Assembly: GCF_040957575.1 (NCBI RefSeq)
Contig: NZ_CP162601.1
Span: 310,001-374,000 of the forward strand
Length of the DNA: 64,000 nt
Source of the DNA: Vibrio sp. HB236076
GTDB lineage: Bacteria; Pseudomonadota; Gammaproteobacteria; Enterobacterales; Vibrionaceae
Direction: 5' to 3'
Each line of letters starts with the position of its first letter. Positions within the stretch are counted from its first letter, which is position 1. The translations under genes and the position numbers were made by a program. Shown here one piece after another: positions 10,243 through 18,625 of the stretch. Below the pieces are notes generated by a model. That model worked only from the letters and a program-made list of their open reading frames with translations, was not told the DNA's origin and ran no database searches.

Positions 10243-11346
10243 GTGATTATTGTTAGATATTTGATCAGAGAAACATTTAAGAGCCAGTTTGCCATCTTTT
10301 TTGTGCTTTTTTTGGTCTTTTTAAGCCAAAAGTTTATCAGCGTATTAGCGGATGCGTCCGACGGTGATATTCCCGCTGACCTCATTCTTTCCATTGTAGG
10401 ACTCAATATGCCTGCAATGGGGTTATTAATGCTGCCTTTGAGTCTGTTTATCGGCATTCTGGTGACTTTTGGGCGCCTATACGCCGAAAGTGAAATTGTG
10501 GTCATGAATGCCACCGGCATAGGCAACAAGTTTTTGGTGCAGGCGGCGCTGTATCTCGGTTTGATTACCGCCGGTGTGGCAGCGTTTAACGCGCTTTGGT
10601 TATCCCCTTGGTCACAAGATAGAGTGGAGCAGATTATTGAGAATGTCTCCGCTGAAAACAGTGTCGATTTACTTAAAACGGGTCAGTTTCAAAGCTCGCC
10701 CGATGGCTCGGCGGTCATTTTTGTCGATGATATTAGCGATAAGAAGCTGACCAATGTTTTTGTCGCCCAAGTGGAAGAAAAAAACTCGATTTTACCGAGT
10801 GTCATGTTTGCCAATGCCGGTGAAGTCAAAGAGCTCTCTGACGGGCGTCAGATTATCGCCATGTATGAAGGGACGCGTTATGAGGGGGTGCCGACTCAGT
10901 TGCAATACATGGTGACTCAATTTAAAGAGTATGATGGTTTGATTGGCCAGCGCGAAGCCAAACGCAAAAAGCGTGATTGGGAGGCAATGCCAACGTTAGA
11001 TTTGCTTCACAACCCCAACCCAGAGGCGCAAGCGGAGTTGCAGTGGCGAATTTCTATGGTGGTGTGTATTCCGATCCTGACCATGCTGGTGATCCCTTTG
11101 TCTGCCGTGAATCCTCGCCAGGGTCGTTTTGCAAAACTGGGCCCGGCTATTTTGATTTACTTGACCTATTTCCTTGCTATTAGTGCCACGAAGTCCGCGT
11201 TAGAAGACGATGCCATTCCTGCGGCTATCGGCATGTGGCCAATAAACGGTTTACTGCTCATTGTGGCCATTGGTGCCAACATGATGGACAGTGCGTTTGT
11301 ACGCCGTTTTAAAGAAAAAATGCGCAACAAGAAGAGGCTCGCTTAA
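10243..11346 (+). CDS. lptF: LPS export permease LptF
   Basis: A 367-residue inner-membrane subunit of the LptB2FG transporter that extracts lipopolysaccharide from the inner membrane. It starts with the family pattern (V/M)IIVRYLIRETFKSQ, has membrane segments at both ends and a large periplasmic beta-jellyroll region between them, including the VVPLS-like VIPLSAVNPRQGRFAK stretch. The GTG at 10243 is chosen over the TTG at 10237 because it aligns with the family start and is well spaced from AAAGG at 10228. lptG follows after 3 bases. Confidence 0.95.
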   Translation: MIIVRYLIRETFKSQFAIFFVLFLVFLSQKFISVLADASDGDIPADLILSIVGLNMPAMGLLMLPLSLFIGILVTFGRLYAESEIVVMNATGIGNKFLVQAALYLGLITAGVAAFNALWLSPWSQDRVEQIIENVSAENSVDLLKTGQFQSSPDGSAVIFVDDISDKKLTNVFVAQVEEKNSILPSVMFANAGEVKELSDGRQIIAMYEGTRYEGVPTQLQYMVTQFKEYDGLIGQREAKRKKRDWEAMPTLDLLHNPNPEAQAELQWRISMVVCIPILTMLVIPLSAVNPRQGRFAKLGPAILIYLTYFLAISATKSALEDDAIPAAIGMWPINGLLLIVAIGANMMDSAFVRRFKEKMRNKKRLA

Positions 11347-11349
11347 TCC

Positions 11350-12423
11350 GTGTTTAAAATTCTCGATTGGTATATTGGCCGAACCATTATCTCGACCACC
11401 ATGCTAGTGTTAGCGACCTTCGTCGGTCTATCTGGCATTATTAAATACGTTGACCAACTGCGCAAAGTTGGTCGAGGCGCCTACGATTTGATACACGCGC
11501 TGTTTTTTGTGGTGCTCAGTATTCCTCGCGATATTGAAATGTTTTTCCCAATGGCGGCGTTGCTTGGGGCGTTAATTGCTCTGGGGATGTTGGCATCGAG
11601 CTCTGAGTTAGTGGTGATGCAGTCGGCGGGGATTTCTAAGCTCAATATCGGCATGTCGGTATTAAAAACTGCGGTACCTTTAATGATTGTCGTGGTGATT
11701 TTAGGTGAATGGGGTGCCCCTCAGGCGCAAAAGTTAGCCAGAGATATGCGAGCTTTTGCGATTTCTGGTGGCAGCATAGCCTCGGTGCAAAGCGGTGTGT
11801 GGGCGCGTGATGCCGATGATTTTATCTTCATTGGCAAAGTTGATGACGAGACCTTATACGGCCTAAATATTTGGCGTTTCAGCGAAGAGAAGAAATTGGA
11901 CTCAGTGATTTTTGCCGAAAAAGTCGAGTATCAAAGTAATAACCATTGGCTAATGCACGATGTTCAGATCACAGATATGACAAACCCGGAGCAACTGACC
12001 AAAACCAAACGCGATGAAATGGAGTGGGATACCTCACTTGAGCCAGAGCGATTAGCGGTGGTGACGGTGAAACCTGAAGAGTTGTCGCTAAGTGGCTTAT
12101 ACAGTTACGTGAACTATCTCAAGGCATCAGAGCAAGATGCGTCGCGTTACGATTTGGCGTTTTGGCGTAAGATCACCTCACCAATATCCATTGGTGTAAT
12201 GATGTTGCTCGCGCTGTCATTTGTATTTGGCCCACTGCGCAGTGTGACCATGGGGGCACGGGTGCTCTCCGGGGTGATTGCGGGGTTTGCCTTTTACATC
12301 TCGAGTGAGTTCTTTGGCCCCTTGACCTTGGTGTATGGCATTCCACCTGTGTTTGGTGCGGTGATGCCGAGCTTGGCCTTTTTAGTGGTGGCGGTGTCGC
12401 TGTTAAGACGTAAATTGCAGTAA
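11350..12423 (+). CDS. lptG: LPS export permease LptG
   Basis: A 357-residue partner of LptF in the lipopolysaccharide exporter. The N-terminus FKILDWYIGRTI and the segment DQLRKVGRG are typical, as are the two groups of membrane helices around a periplasmic domain. It starts with GTG three bases after the lptF stop, so the two are translationally coupled and made together. Confidence 0.95.
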   Translation: MFKILDWYIGRTIISTTMLVLATFVGLSGIIKYVDQLRKVGRGAYDLIHALFFVVLSIPRDIEMFFPMAALLGALIALGMLASSSELVVMQSAGISKLNIGMSVLKTAVPLMIVVVILGEWGAPQAQKLARDMRAFAISGGSIASVQSGVWARDADDFIFIGKVDDETLYGLNIWRFSEEKKLDSVIFAEKVEYQSNNHWLMHDVQITDMTNPEQLTKTKRDEMEWDTSLEPERLAVVTVKPEELSLSGLYSYVNYLKASEQDASRYDLAFWRKITSPISIGVMMLLALSFVFGPLRSVTMGARVLSGVIAGFAFYISSEFFGPLTLVYGIPPVFGAVMPSLAFLVVAVSLLRRKLQ

Positions 12424-12438
12424 TAAGCGAAGAGAATG

Positions 12439-12469
12439 CGATAAGGCGAGCGTGTGGCTCGCCTTATCG
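12439..12469. terminator. Hairpin after lptG
   Basis: A perfect 13-bp stem (12439-12451 and 12457-12469) with a 5-base loop lies between lptG and a convergent small gene. There is no clear T-run, but the position suits a shared terminator. Confidence 0.6.
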
Positions 12470-12506
12470 AAGTGTTTGCCCGGTACTGATTTATACGGGT
12501 ATTTTT

Positions 12507-12647
12507 TTACCAGTCATACAGTTCATCAAACTTGCGCTGCTCCATAATTTCTTCAATTCGCTTGCGAGCTTCATGTGCCGTAAGGCCTTTTTTATCATCC
12601 TGTTTGAGTTTGTTTTGTTTCGTGCTTTTTTTTGTTGTTTTCGCCAT
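12507..12647 (-). CDS. Small conserved-looking basic protein, 46 aa
   Basis: On the minus strand an ATG preceded by AAGGATG opens a 46-codon frame. The N-terminal half is Lys/Thr/Gln-rich and the second half is amphipathic (HEARKRIEEIMEQRKF), ending in DELYDW. Composition and length resemble small cytosolic proteins seen next to housekeeping genes in Vibrio, but I do not recognise a family. A long plus-strand frame over the same DNA lacks a ribosome site and is judged a shadow. Confidence 0.6.
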   Translation of the reverse strand: MAKTTKKSTKQNKLKQDDKKGLTAHEARKRIEEIMEQRKFDELYDW

Positions 12648-13054
12648 GTTTATCATCCTTGATTGCGAGGGGAGAGCAGGGAAGTCAAGTTGTGAAACCT
12701 TTACCTTATCCTACAAGGTAACACGAATGGGATATGGGGCAGAATATAAGCACTTTTTTGTGATCTATGCTGTACTTATCAGCAAAATCATTGGCAATCG
12801 GGTGAGAAAATTCACGACCAAAAGTGCTGTACTGAGTACAGGGTGTGAAACCTTACCTTGTTTAAAGGTCGTTCTTTTCGGTGTCTGAAGCGATTTTTTA
12901 GCGCTGATTTTGGCCTTTCTAGTGTCTTAATGGCTGAAAAGTGCGCTTGTTGTCGAAAATCTATCCAAACGGTAGCGATTTCAATATTTTGTGCTTGCAC
13001 AACCCGTCGCGTTACGTATAATGCAAACCATCGAAAGGGCAGTTGCCCAGAGAT
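12648..13054. other. Intergenic region before tRNA-Leu
   Basis: No credible gene is seen in this roughly 400-bp stretch. It holds the promoter of tRNA-Leu at its right end. It also has two copies of a TGTGAAACC-TTACCTT-like sequence, near 12691 and 12844, about 150 bp apart; their meaning is unknown. Confidence 0.5.
12995..13022 (+). promoter_or_regulatory. Promoter of tRNA-Leu(CAA)
   Basis: A near-consensus sigma-70 promoter: TTGCAC at 12995-13000, a 16-base spacer and a perfect TATAAT at 13017-13022. It lies about 33 bases upstream of the mature tRNA 5' end. Confidence 0.85.
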
Positions 13055-13139
13055 GCCGGTGTGGTGAAATTGGTATACACGACGGATTCAAAATCCGTTG
13101 CCTTCGGGCGTGGCGGTTCAAGTCCGCCCACCGGTACCA
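13055..13139 (+). tRNA. tRNA-Leu (anticodon CAA)
   Basis: An 85-nt tRNA with encoded CCA. The acceptor stem is GCCGGTG paired with CACCGGT, the anticodon stem ACGGA/TCCGT encloses TTCAAAA (anticodon CAA, reads UUG), a long class II variable arm follows, and the T-arm is GGCGG-TTCAAGT-CCGCC. Its 3' part from the anticodon loop onward is repeated at 31940, making it the integration site of the element to its right. The tRNA itself stays intact after integration. Confidence 0.97.
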
Positions 13140-13183
13140 TATTAGAAAGGTCGCTTTTATAGCGGCCTTTCGTCGTTTTAGGC
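13086..13183 (+). repeat. attL: tRNA 3' half plus terminator
   Basis: From the anticodon loop at 13086 through CCA and the downstream terminator hairpin (stem AAAGGTCGC/GCGGCCTTT, then CGTCGTTTT), this stretch is repeated almost exactly at 31940-32036. The only differences are a few bases just after CCATA. This is the left attachment site. The copy at this end supplies the 3' half of the working tRNA. Confidence 0.9.
13144..13180 (+). terminator. Terminator of tRNA-Leu
   Basis: The stem AAAGGTCGC/GCGGCCTTT with a 7-base loop is followed by CGTCGTTTT. It is part of the duplicated att region, so copies also lie at the right end of the element. Confidence 0.8.
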
Positions 13184-13355
13184 TTTTGAAAATATTCGAC
13201 TTTTCAGGTGCTTACCTCACTTTTCCTTTTCTGTTGTCACCTCTTTTTTCGCTTCATTAACCTCACTTTATCCACCTTAAAATTTCTTCCATGGTCCATC
13301 TATGGTTCATCGCATGACGGTTCTGTGCGCAAGGGAATCCCAGTAAATCCAACAA

Positions 13356-13517
13356 ATGCTAAAAGCTGCCATCTCGCAAGCCAGTATCGTCAAGGGCTTC
13401 GAGCTGCCAGAACCATGGTACGACCATGGTGACTTTACGGTGCTATGCGGTTTGGTTTTGGGTTTTATGAGGCAACTGATCGTTTTGATGGATAGTCTAA
13501 AAGCCGGTTTGAGATAG
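13356..13517 (+). CDS. Possible 53-aa protein near attL
   Basis: An ATG opens a 53-codon frame containing a FELPEPWYDHGDF stretch and a hydrophobic segment (VLCGLVLGFMRQLIVLM). The amino-acid pattern looks protein-like, but the ribosome site is weak and I know no family. The DNA also contains two ACCATGGT palindromes three bases apart near 13413, which could instead be recombinase or regulator sites. The rest of 13184-13691 holds no clear gene. A second tiny frame after AGGAGG at 13517 is weaker still. Confidence 0.3.
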   Translation: MLKAAISQASIVKGFELPEPWYDHGDFTVLCGLVLGFMRQLIVLMDSLKAGLR

Positions 13518-13574
13518 GAGGTTTTGCGGTGTGTGTTGGAAGGGCGTTGGGGTATATAAGACAATTACATTACA

Positions 13575-13691
13575 CATTTTTTTTTTCGGAATTGACAGTT
13601 CGGCTGTCGTACTGACAAGACTTAACTCACTAAAATATTGAGTATTTTAGGTTACGATGATTTATTTTGATATTTCAGTTGTGAGCAATCT
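13575..13691 (+). promoter_or_regulatory. Putative promoter/operator before the PD-(D/E)XK gene
   Basis: TTGACA occurs within a GACAG-TTCGG-CTGTC inverted repeat, and a second inverted repeat (ACTCA...TTGAGT) follows. The arrangement suggests a regulated promoter for the next gene. No regulator can be named. Confidence 0.35.
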
Positions 13692-14666
13692 ATGAATAAA
13701 CCTAATCTATTTCGATATGCTACCAGTGAGCTGTCTCAAGATGCATTTTTATGCTGGTTCCTATCTTGGGCAGATCCTCAGTACTGCCAGGTCGATGAGG
13801 CACTTCATCAATGTGCTTTAAGTTTTTTGAAATCATTGTTTAGTAAGCATGGTAAATCCTTGCCAACTGTTAACAAAGTCGAAATTACAAAACAAGATTC
13901 ACATATAGACGTGCTGTGCATCGTTAACGATGAATTTGTAGTTCTCATCGAGGATAAGACCAAAACACGTGAACATTCTGATCAACTTTCTCGCTATTTC
14001 AATGAAATTAAGGGAAGGACTTACGAAGTAGATAACATCCTCCCGATATACTTTAAAACCTTTGATCAGTCTTGTTATCGCTCGATCGAATCAAATGGTT
14101 ACAAGGTATTTTCTAGAAAGGACTTTTTAGATGTATTGAATAAGGGTGACAAAATTAATGACTCAATTTTTCTCGATTTTAGAAGACATCTACAGGAAAT
14201 AGAAAAAAAGGTTAATAGTTATCTGACTACGCCTCCCGAGACTTGGTCTGGACAAGCATGGGCTGGTTTTTATATGCACTTGCAGAAGGAATTGGGGGCT
14301 GGCGGATGGAAGTCTGTAGCTAATCCCTCTGGTGGCTTTATGGGTTTTTGGTGTTTTGGGCGTGACGTTGATAATTCTGAAGTTTATGTTCAACTTGAAG
14401 AGCAGCAGCTTTGTATCAAAATTAAAGTACCTGATAAGGAACTACGCAAAACAGAGCGCTCTCGGTGGTATAAAGAGATTAAGAATAAAGCTGAACAGAA
14501 CGGGATCAACCTTGCTAAGCCCTCTAAGTTTGGACTTGGAAAGTATATGACGGTTCTAGTAGATCAAACAGACTACATAAGTATGAACAAAGAAGGTTGT
14601 GTCGATATTTTAGATACGGTTAATAATCTCCGCCGAGTTGGTAAGTTATTGGATTTTCTGGAATAA
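13692..14666 (+). CDS. PD-(D/E)XK nuclease-family protein
   Basis: A 324-residue protein whose N-terminal part resembles the PD-(D/E)XK family found in accessory regions. HIDVLCIVNDEFVVLIEDKTKT supplies the Asp and the E-x-K catalytic residues, followed by HSDQLSRYF, as in that family. The C-terminal half (from about residue 175) is of unknown fold. It lies first in the element beside the integrase and is more A+T-rich than the flanking chromosome. A role in defence or element maintenance is likely but not shown. A strong ribosome site is lacking. Confidence 0.7.
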   Translation: MNKPNLFRYATSELSQDAFLCWFLSWADPQYCQVDEALHQCALSFLKSLFSKHGKSLPTVNKVEITKQDSHIDVLCIVNDEFVVLIEDKTKTREHSDQLSRYFNEIKGRTYEVDNILPIYFKTFDQSCYRSIESNGYKVFSRKDFLDVLNKGDKINDSIFLDFRRHLQEIEKKVNSYLTTPPETWSGQAWAGFYMHLQKELGAGGWKSVANPSGGFMGFWCFGRDVDNSEVYVQLEEQQLCIKIKVPDKELRKTERSRWYKEIKNKAEQNGINLAKPSKFGLGKYMTVLVDQTDYISMNKEGCVDILDTVNNLRRVGKLLDFLE

Positions 14667-14722
14667 ATTAGAAGTGAAAATTATATTAATCAAATACTTG
14701 TCTAACTGATAGGTATTTGATT

Positions 14723-15958
14723 ATGCAAAGTAAAACCCGACTCAACACCACTTTCCTCAACAACCTTAAACCCAATCCGGCTAACGCTAAATCCACTGAT
14801 TACGAAGTCAATTTATCCGCTATGAAAGACTCTGGCTTGCCTACTGGCGTTCGCTGCTTAGTAGGTAAGTCTGGCGGGAAACGCTTCTTACTCCGCTATA
14901 CCAGTCCGGTAACAGGTAAGAAGGCATCTATTGGTCTTGGTAAGCACCCTGAAACTGACCTCGCTACATTGCGCAAAACAGCCAAAGAGTATCGCCAGCA
15001 AATTATTGAAGGTATTGATCCAAAGCTTGAGCGTGACAATCAGACTACCGAGAAGACGATGACTCTGGAACGGTTCTTTGATGAAGTGTACCTGCCACTG
15101 GCAAAACAGAAACGTAGTTGGAAGGATGATGTAGCGCGATTTCGTTTAGCAAAGTCGATACACCATATCTCGATTCATGACCTAACCGCCGCCGATATCA
15201 TCAAAATCCAAATGGAGATGCAGAACGCAGTTACGATTAAGGGTAAACCGTATGCTCCTGCTTCGATTAATCGCGTTTTAGCTCTATTGAAAACGATCAA
15301 TCGTCAAGCATACAAGTTGATGGACGCTCCGCTCATTGCTGACAAGGTGAGTTTGTTGAAAGAGGATAACGTGCGCACTGGCTACTTGTCTGAATCACAG
15401 CTAAAGGAGTTCATAGGTCACGCTTTGAACCATGAAGACAAAAGTATTGGCGCGTATCTAGCCTTGCTGTTTTTGACTGGCGCGAGGGATAAGGAACTGC
15501 GTTTACGCTTGAAATCCGATGTGAATTGGGACGAAAAAACACTCACTATCCCGCAAACGAAAAATGGTAGTAACCACGTTTTATTTCTAACAGACTACAT
15601 GCTTGATATTTTGAGGTCGGTGCCTCATGTGGCGAATAATCCCTATCTCTTTCCTGGACGCAAAAAGGGTAAACCAGTAGGGCAACCTAGGCATGCTTTC
15701 AAGGCTATCAAAGCCAAGATGGGACTGCCCGACATACCCGGTGATAAAGCGAACCTAACCCTGCATTCAGCTCGCCATACGGTTGGGAGTTTATTAGCTA
15801 GCCAAGGAGTCTCGTTACACGACATAGCCAAGCAGTTGAATCACGCTGACCTGTCATCAACAAGGCGCTACTCGAAATTGACTGTTGGACGTCGGAGGGA
15901 GATAGGCTCTCGCTTATCGGATATGGTGACTGCGAAGCCAGAGATACGCTGGGAATGA
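14723..15958 (+). CDS. Tyrosine recombinase (integrase 1)
   Basis: A 411-residue phage-type integrase. An N-terminal arm-binding domain (RFLLRYTSPVTGKKASIGLGKHPE) is followed by a core-binding SAM-like domain and the catalytic domain. The catalytic set is visible: Arg in TGARDKEL, Lys in TKNGSN, HSARH, and the LNHADLSSTRRYSKL stretch with the final His and nucleophilic Tyr. It is probably the enzyme that recombines the tRNA-Leu att sites; a second recombinase lies at 21859. The ATG at 14723 is chosen over a TTG six bases upstream. A perfect terminator follows. Confidence 0.93.
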   Translation: MQSKTRLNTTFLNNLKPNPANAKSTDYEVNLSAMKDSGLPTGVRCLVGKSGGKRFLLRYTSPVTGKKASIGLGKHPETDLATLRKTAKEYRQQIIEGIDPKLERDNQTTEKTMTLERFFDEVYLPLAKQKRSWKDDVARFRLAKSIHHISIHDLTAADIIKIQMEMQNAVTIKGKPYAPASINRVLALLKTINRQAYKLMDAPLIADKVSLLKEDNVRTGYLSESQLKEFIGHALNHEDKSIGAYLALLFLTGARDKELRLRLKSDVNWDEKTLTIPQTKNGSNHVLFLTDYMLDILRSVPHVANNPYLFPGRKKGKPVGQPRHAFKAIKAKMGLPDIPGDKANLTLHSARHTVGSLLASQGVSLHDIAKQLNHADLSSTRRYSKLTVGRRREIGSRLSDMVTAKPEIRWE

Positions 15959-15998
15959 AGAAGTTAGGTTTAACCAGTTAATTTGGAAATGACATTAG

Positions 15999-16037
15999 AA
16001 AAGCCCCTGTTTAGCGATGAGCTAAACAGGGGCTTTT
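15999..16037 (+). terminator. Terminator of integrase 1
   Basis: A perfect long stem (AAAAGCCCCTGTTTAGC with its complement) with a 5-base loop and a T5 run. It shows that the next gene starts downstream at 16061 and not at an earlier in-frame ATG. Confidence 0.92.
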
Positions 16038-16060
16038 TCATTATTAAACGGAGATTAGAA

Positions 16061-16444
16061 ATGAAAACAGTAAACAAGTTTGAAGACATTCAATCACTGC
16101 CAATGCCGGATGGTGTGAAAGCAAAACTGCTAGAGCACCTGATAGAACCATTCGGTGATGAAGAAAGCACAAAAACGTTTTGGGATGAGGTCGGTACTAC
16201 CTTGTACTTGATTGAGGAAGGGGATACCAACGAAATACTGAATGAAGAGTCTGAGGAAGATCTGCACTTTCTTCGCTTTGTTACTAACTACCCTGAATGG
16301 GTTCTGTTGTTAAACGACGATGATTGTCCTTGGTTATTAGCGGTCGCCATAGTGACCATGGAAGGCGCTGGTGTGTACTGCTGTGCTCCTATGAACAGTC
16401 CAACGTTCCCTGTCGCCAAGCTCGCTGACCAAGCTGAATCTTAA
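16061..16444 (+). CDS. Acidic protein of unknown function, 127 aa
   Basis: Starts at an ATG after GGAG, just beyond the integrase terminator. The sequence is acidic (EEGDTNEILNEESEEDLHF), with a hydrophobic PWLLAVAIVTMEGAG stretch near residue 90. I recognise no domain. It is the first of three small genes (to 17520) that appear to form a short cargo unit, each with its own ribosome site. Confidence 0.75.
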   Translation: MKTVNKFEDIQSLPMPDGVKAKLLEHLIEPFGDEESTKTFWDEVGTTLYLIEEGDTNEILNEESEEDLHFLRFVTNYPEWVLLLNDDDCPWLLAVAIVTMEGAGVYCCAPMNSPTFPVAKLADQAES

Positions 16445-16488
16445 AATCAAACTAAACCTGAATTATTCCAACTTAAAGGAGGTGTCCT

Positions 16489-16989
16489 ATGGCACGTAAA
16501 CCAAGCAATAAACAAGCAGCCGTTCTACCAGAAGTTGTAGAAGGCAATGAACAAGTCACGGTCACTGACGATCAATCAGTAGACCATTTCACTAATATCG
16601 TGCGCGAGGGCAAAGCTAAAAAGCTATCACCGAAAACAGAGAACCATGTGTTCTATGAAATCGCCATTCATGATGAAGAAAACGAGCTCTATATCCGCAT
16701 GTCGGGTAATGAAGGTGGAGGTCTACACAGCAAGGAATGGATCCCACTTAAAGACATCACCGCTGTACTAGATGTGCAGGGTGATAAGCCGTTCAAGAGT
16801 TCTGTGCTGAAGTGTGTAATTTCTGGACAGTCAGCGAACAATGCTGGTTTTATGTGCGGGGTTTGCAGGGGGCTTGGTCTTATCATTCAGTCGGAGAAAT
16901 CAGTGTTTCTCCACGTTCTAGCGCCAGACTACGAGCAACGTCGTTATGAGTTGCTTTCATTAGTTGACGCTGAAACCAAAGCGAAATAA
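16489..16989 (+). CDS. Unknown protein, 166 aa
   Basis: Preceded by a strong AAAGGAGG. A basic, probably disordered N-terminus (residues 1-55) leads into a globular part with KEWIPLKDITAVLD and two CxxC-like cysteines (FMCGVCRG) near residue 125. The paired cysteines could bind metal. No family recognised; it lies 44 bases after the previous gene. Confidence 0.8.
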   Translation: MARKPSNKQAAVLPEVVEGNEQVTVTDDQSVDHFTNIVREGKAKKLSPKTENHVFYEIAIHDEENELYIRMSGNEGGGLHSKEWIPLKDITAVLDVQGDKPFKSSVLKCVISGQSANNAGFMCGVCRGLGLIIQSEKSVFLHVLAPDYEQRRYELLSLVDAETKAK

Positions 16990-17088
16990 CCCTAAAACCA
17001 CAGCTCCCTTACCCTCCAAGCCAACTCTGGTTTTCATACCAAGCACTTAACAAGAGTGCATCCCTAACAAACTAAAAGAGATTTTATT

Positions 17089-17520
17089 ATGAACTTAACT
17101 TTTGACGTTGAGCGATTACTGCTGCCTGTCAGTGTCGATCTTCAAGATGCTTTAAACCAATTGATCAGCGAATCAGGCAAATGGACACCCATGATCCAAT
17201 CGGTAGTGATCAACTTCCGAGATTCATCCTACAGTTCGGAAAGTGGCGGTTGGCACCCTGTTGAAATCAGGCTTGTCCGCCTCTACGACCAGTGGATATT
17301 TGATTACATCACTGACTTTGCGTATTGCGGTGGTCCTTATCCCGAACTGGTTAAAGAAGTGGACTTTAACTTCTCATCTGGAACAGCGAGTTTTTCCTAT
17401 GCTCCGGAGCTGCCGATAACAAGTAGTGAGGTAATGGAGTTCTACTCGATGTGGGAATCCAACTTTCTTAGCTACGTCGAAATGGGCGTGTTCGATGAGA
17501 TAAAAGTCACTGTGGATTAG
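17089..17520 (+). CDS. Unknown protein, 143 aa
   Basis: An acidic, beta-rich-looking protein with many aromatic residues (YSSESGGWHPVEIRLVRLYDQW). AAAAGAG precedes the ATG. No signal peptide or membrane segment is evident and I know no family. A good terminator follows at 17595, closing the small-gene unit begun at 16061. Confidence 0.75.
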   Translation: MNLTFDVERLLLPVSVDLQDALNQLISESGKWTPMIQSVVINFRDSSYSSESGGWHPVEIRLVRLYDQWIFDYITDFAYCGGPYPELVKEVDFNFSSGTASFSYAPELPITSSEVMEFYSMWESNFLSYVEMGVFDEIKVTVD

Positions 17521-17594
17521 TCCATCGGCAACAAACCAAGTAGAAAGCACCATGTATGTACCATAAAATAGTCGACTCACTTCCTAGTGACACT

Positions 17595-17645
17595 AAGGCT
17601 TCCTATTGTTCCATGTTAATCATGGCGTGATGGGAAGCCTTTTTC
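17595..17645 (+). terminator. Terminator after the small-gene unit
   Basis: Stem AAGGCTTCC with GGGAAGCCTT around a long loop that contains an internal CCATG/CATGG pairing, ending in TTTTT. Confidence 0.75.
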
Positions 17646-18103
17646 ATTGGGGCAAGTTTTAGCAACGTTTACCCAATCCGTTGCCTTCGGGATTCAGAGG
17701 GGATGAAGTTGCTGGATTGCAATGGACGGTGGAAACACCAAGGAAGGGAGCGTTAATTCTAACGAGTTTGGTTGGTTTGTTCTGGTGTTTTGTTATTAAA
17801 AGCTCCCATTGCTATGTCGAAGCAATGGGAGCAGTAAGGGACGGGAAGCCTATATAAAATACCGAGAGAATGATTTGTCTGATGCTATCTCTGCAACTAG
17901 GGGTAAAGGCTAGCCCTTATTATGCAACGAGAGGTGCCCTTAGTAATTTGTTAGTGGCTTGGCGTGAAAACTTGGTCATTTTCAACGTTACTATGCGCTG
18001 TAAGCGGTAATCCACGATTCCCACACATTAATCTCAAACCCGTTGAGTCAAAAAGGAACTTGTCACCGGAATCTATAGTGACAAGTTCAATTCATGGCTC
18101 TGT
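17646..18103. other. Non-coding stretch with hairpins and an att-core-like word
   Basis: No credible gene. 17675-17691 is a 17-base exact copy of part of the tRNA-Leu anticodon stem and variable arm (13092-13108). Here it sits inside an AATCC...GGATT stem, itself enclosed by AGCAAC...GTTGCT. A perfect 12-bp hairpin lies at 17802-17832 and a perfect 11-bp hairpin at 18056-18088. A structured RNA or recombination site is possible. Confidence 0.4.
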
Positions 18104-18229
18104 TTATCCAGTCATCATACCCAGTAGATAGCCAACGGCGGTGAAGCTTAACAAGTTAGCGATATCAACTAGGTAAAAATACGGACTGGACTGAGTGATT
18201 TGGAGCAGAGTTCGTGCATCAGACATCAT
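18104..18229 (-). CDS. Tiny membrane protein, 41 aa
   Basis: On the minus strand AGGGG precedes ATGATG and a 41-codon frame. The first 15 residues are polar (MMSDARTLLQITQSS). The rest is a single hydrophobic helix (FYLVDIANLLSFTAVGYLLG). It resembles the very small membrane peptides of phages and plasmids, but no family is recognised. The 11-bp hairpin at 18056-18088 lies just past its stop and may terminate it. Confidence 0.5.
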   Translation of the reverse strand: MMSDARTLLQITQSSPYFYLVDIANLLSFTAVGYLLGMMTG

Positions 18230-18625
18230 GGTAATACCCCTATTTAATTACAGCTTCCTTCGGAATTATTTATTAGTTAGTCTGAACCTGACCAAAAATA
18301 GCATCATTTTGAGTTTTCCCTTGCTTGGTATCGGTTTCAAGTCTCGCTAAATCACCCCTTTCCCTTATCTCACATAGGTAAGCTCAAAATCGGTACATAG
18401 TGGCAAGTCCATGGGTAGAGCGGTCGGTCTCGGCGTAGTGAAACGACATTATGTCGGGGTTCTTTGTTGACTTGGAGCTGTGCTTCTAGAGAGAACGCTA
18501 GGGCGTTATTTATTAACGTGGCAACGTCATGACACGATACTCATGTACAGCAAATAAAGCATTTGGATCATCATGATCTAATTGCTCAGTAAGCTGATAG
18601 GTTTCGGTAGTCTGAAACGTGTCGA
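18230..18625. other. Non-coding stretch upstream of the 41-aa gene and past the WYL gene
   Basis: About 400 bp without a convincing frame on either strand. It should contain the promoter of the minus-strand 41-aa gene at its left end and the 3' end of the WYL transcript at its right. Nothing more specific is seen. Confidence 0.4.

Noticed and set aside
12532..12888. 118-codon plus-strand frame
   Set aside because: Opposite a better small gene (12507-12647, minus) and without a ribosome site.
15983..16060. Upstream in-frame ATG for the 127-aa gene
   Set aside because: It falls inside or before the integrase terminator hairpin; ATG 16061 has GGAG at proper distance.
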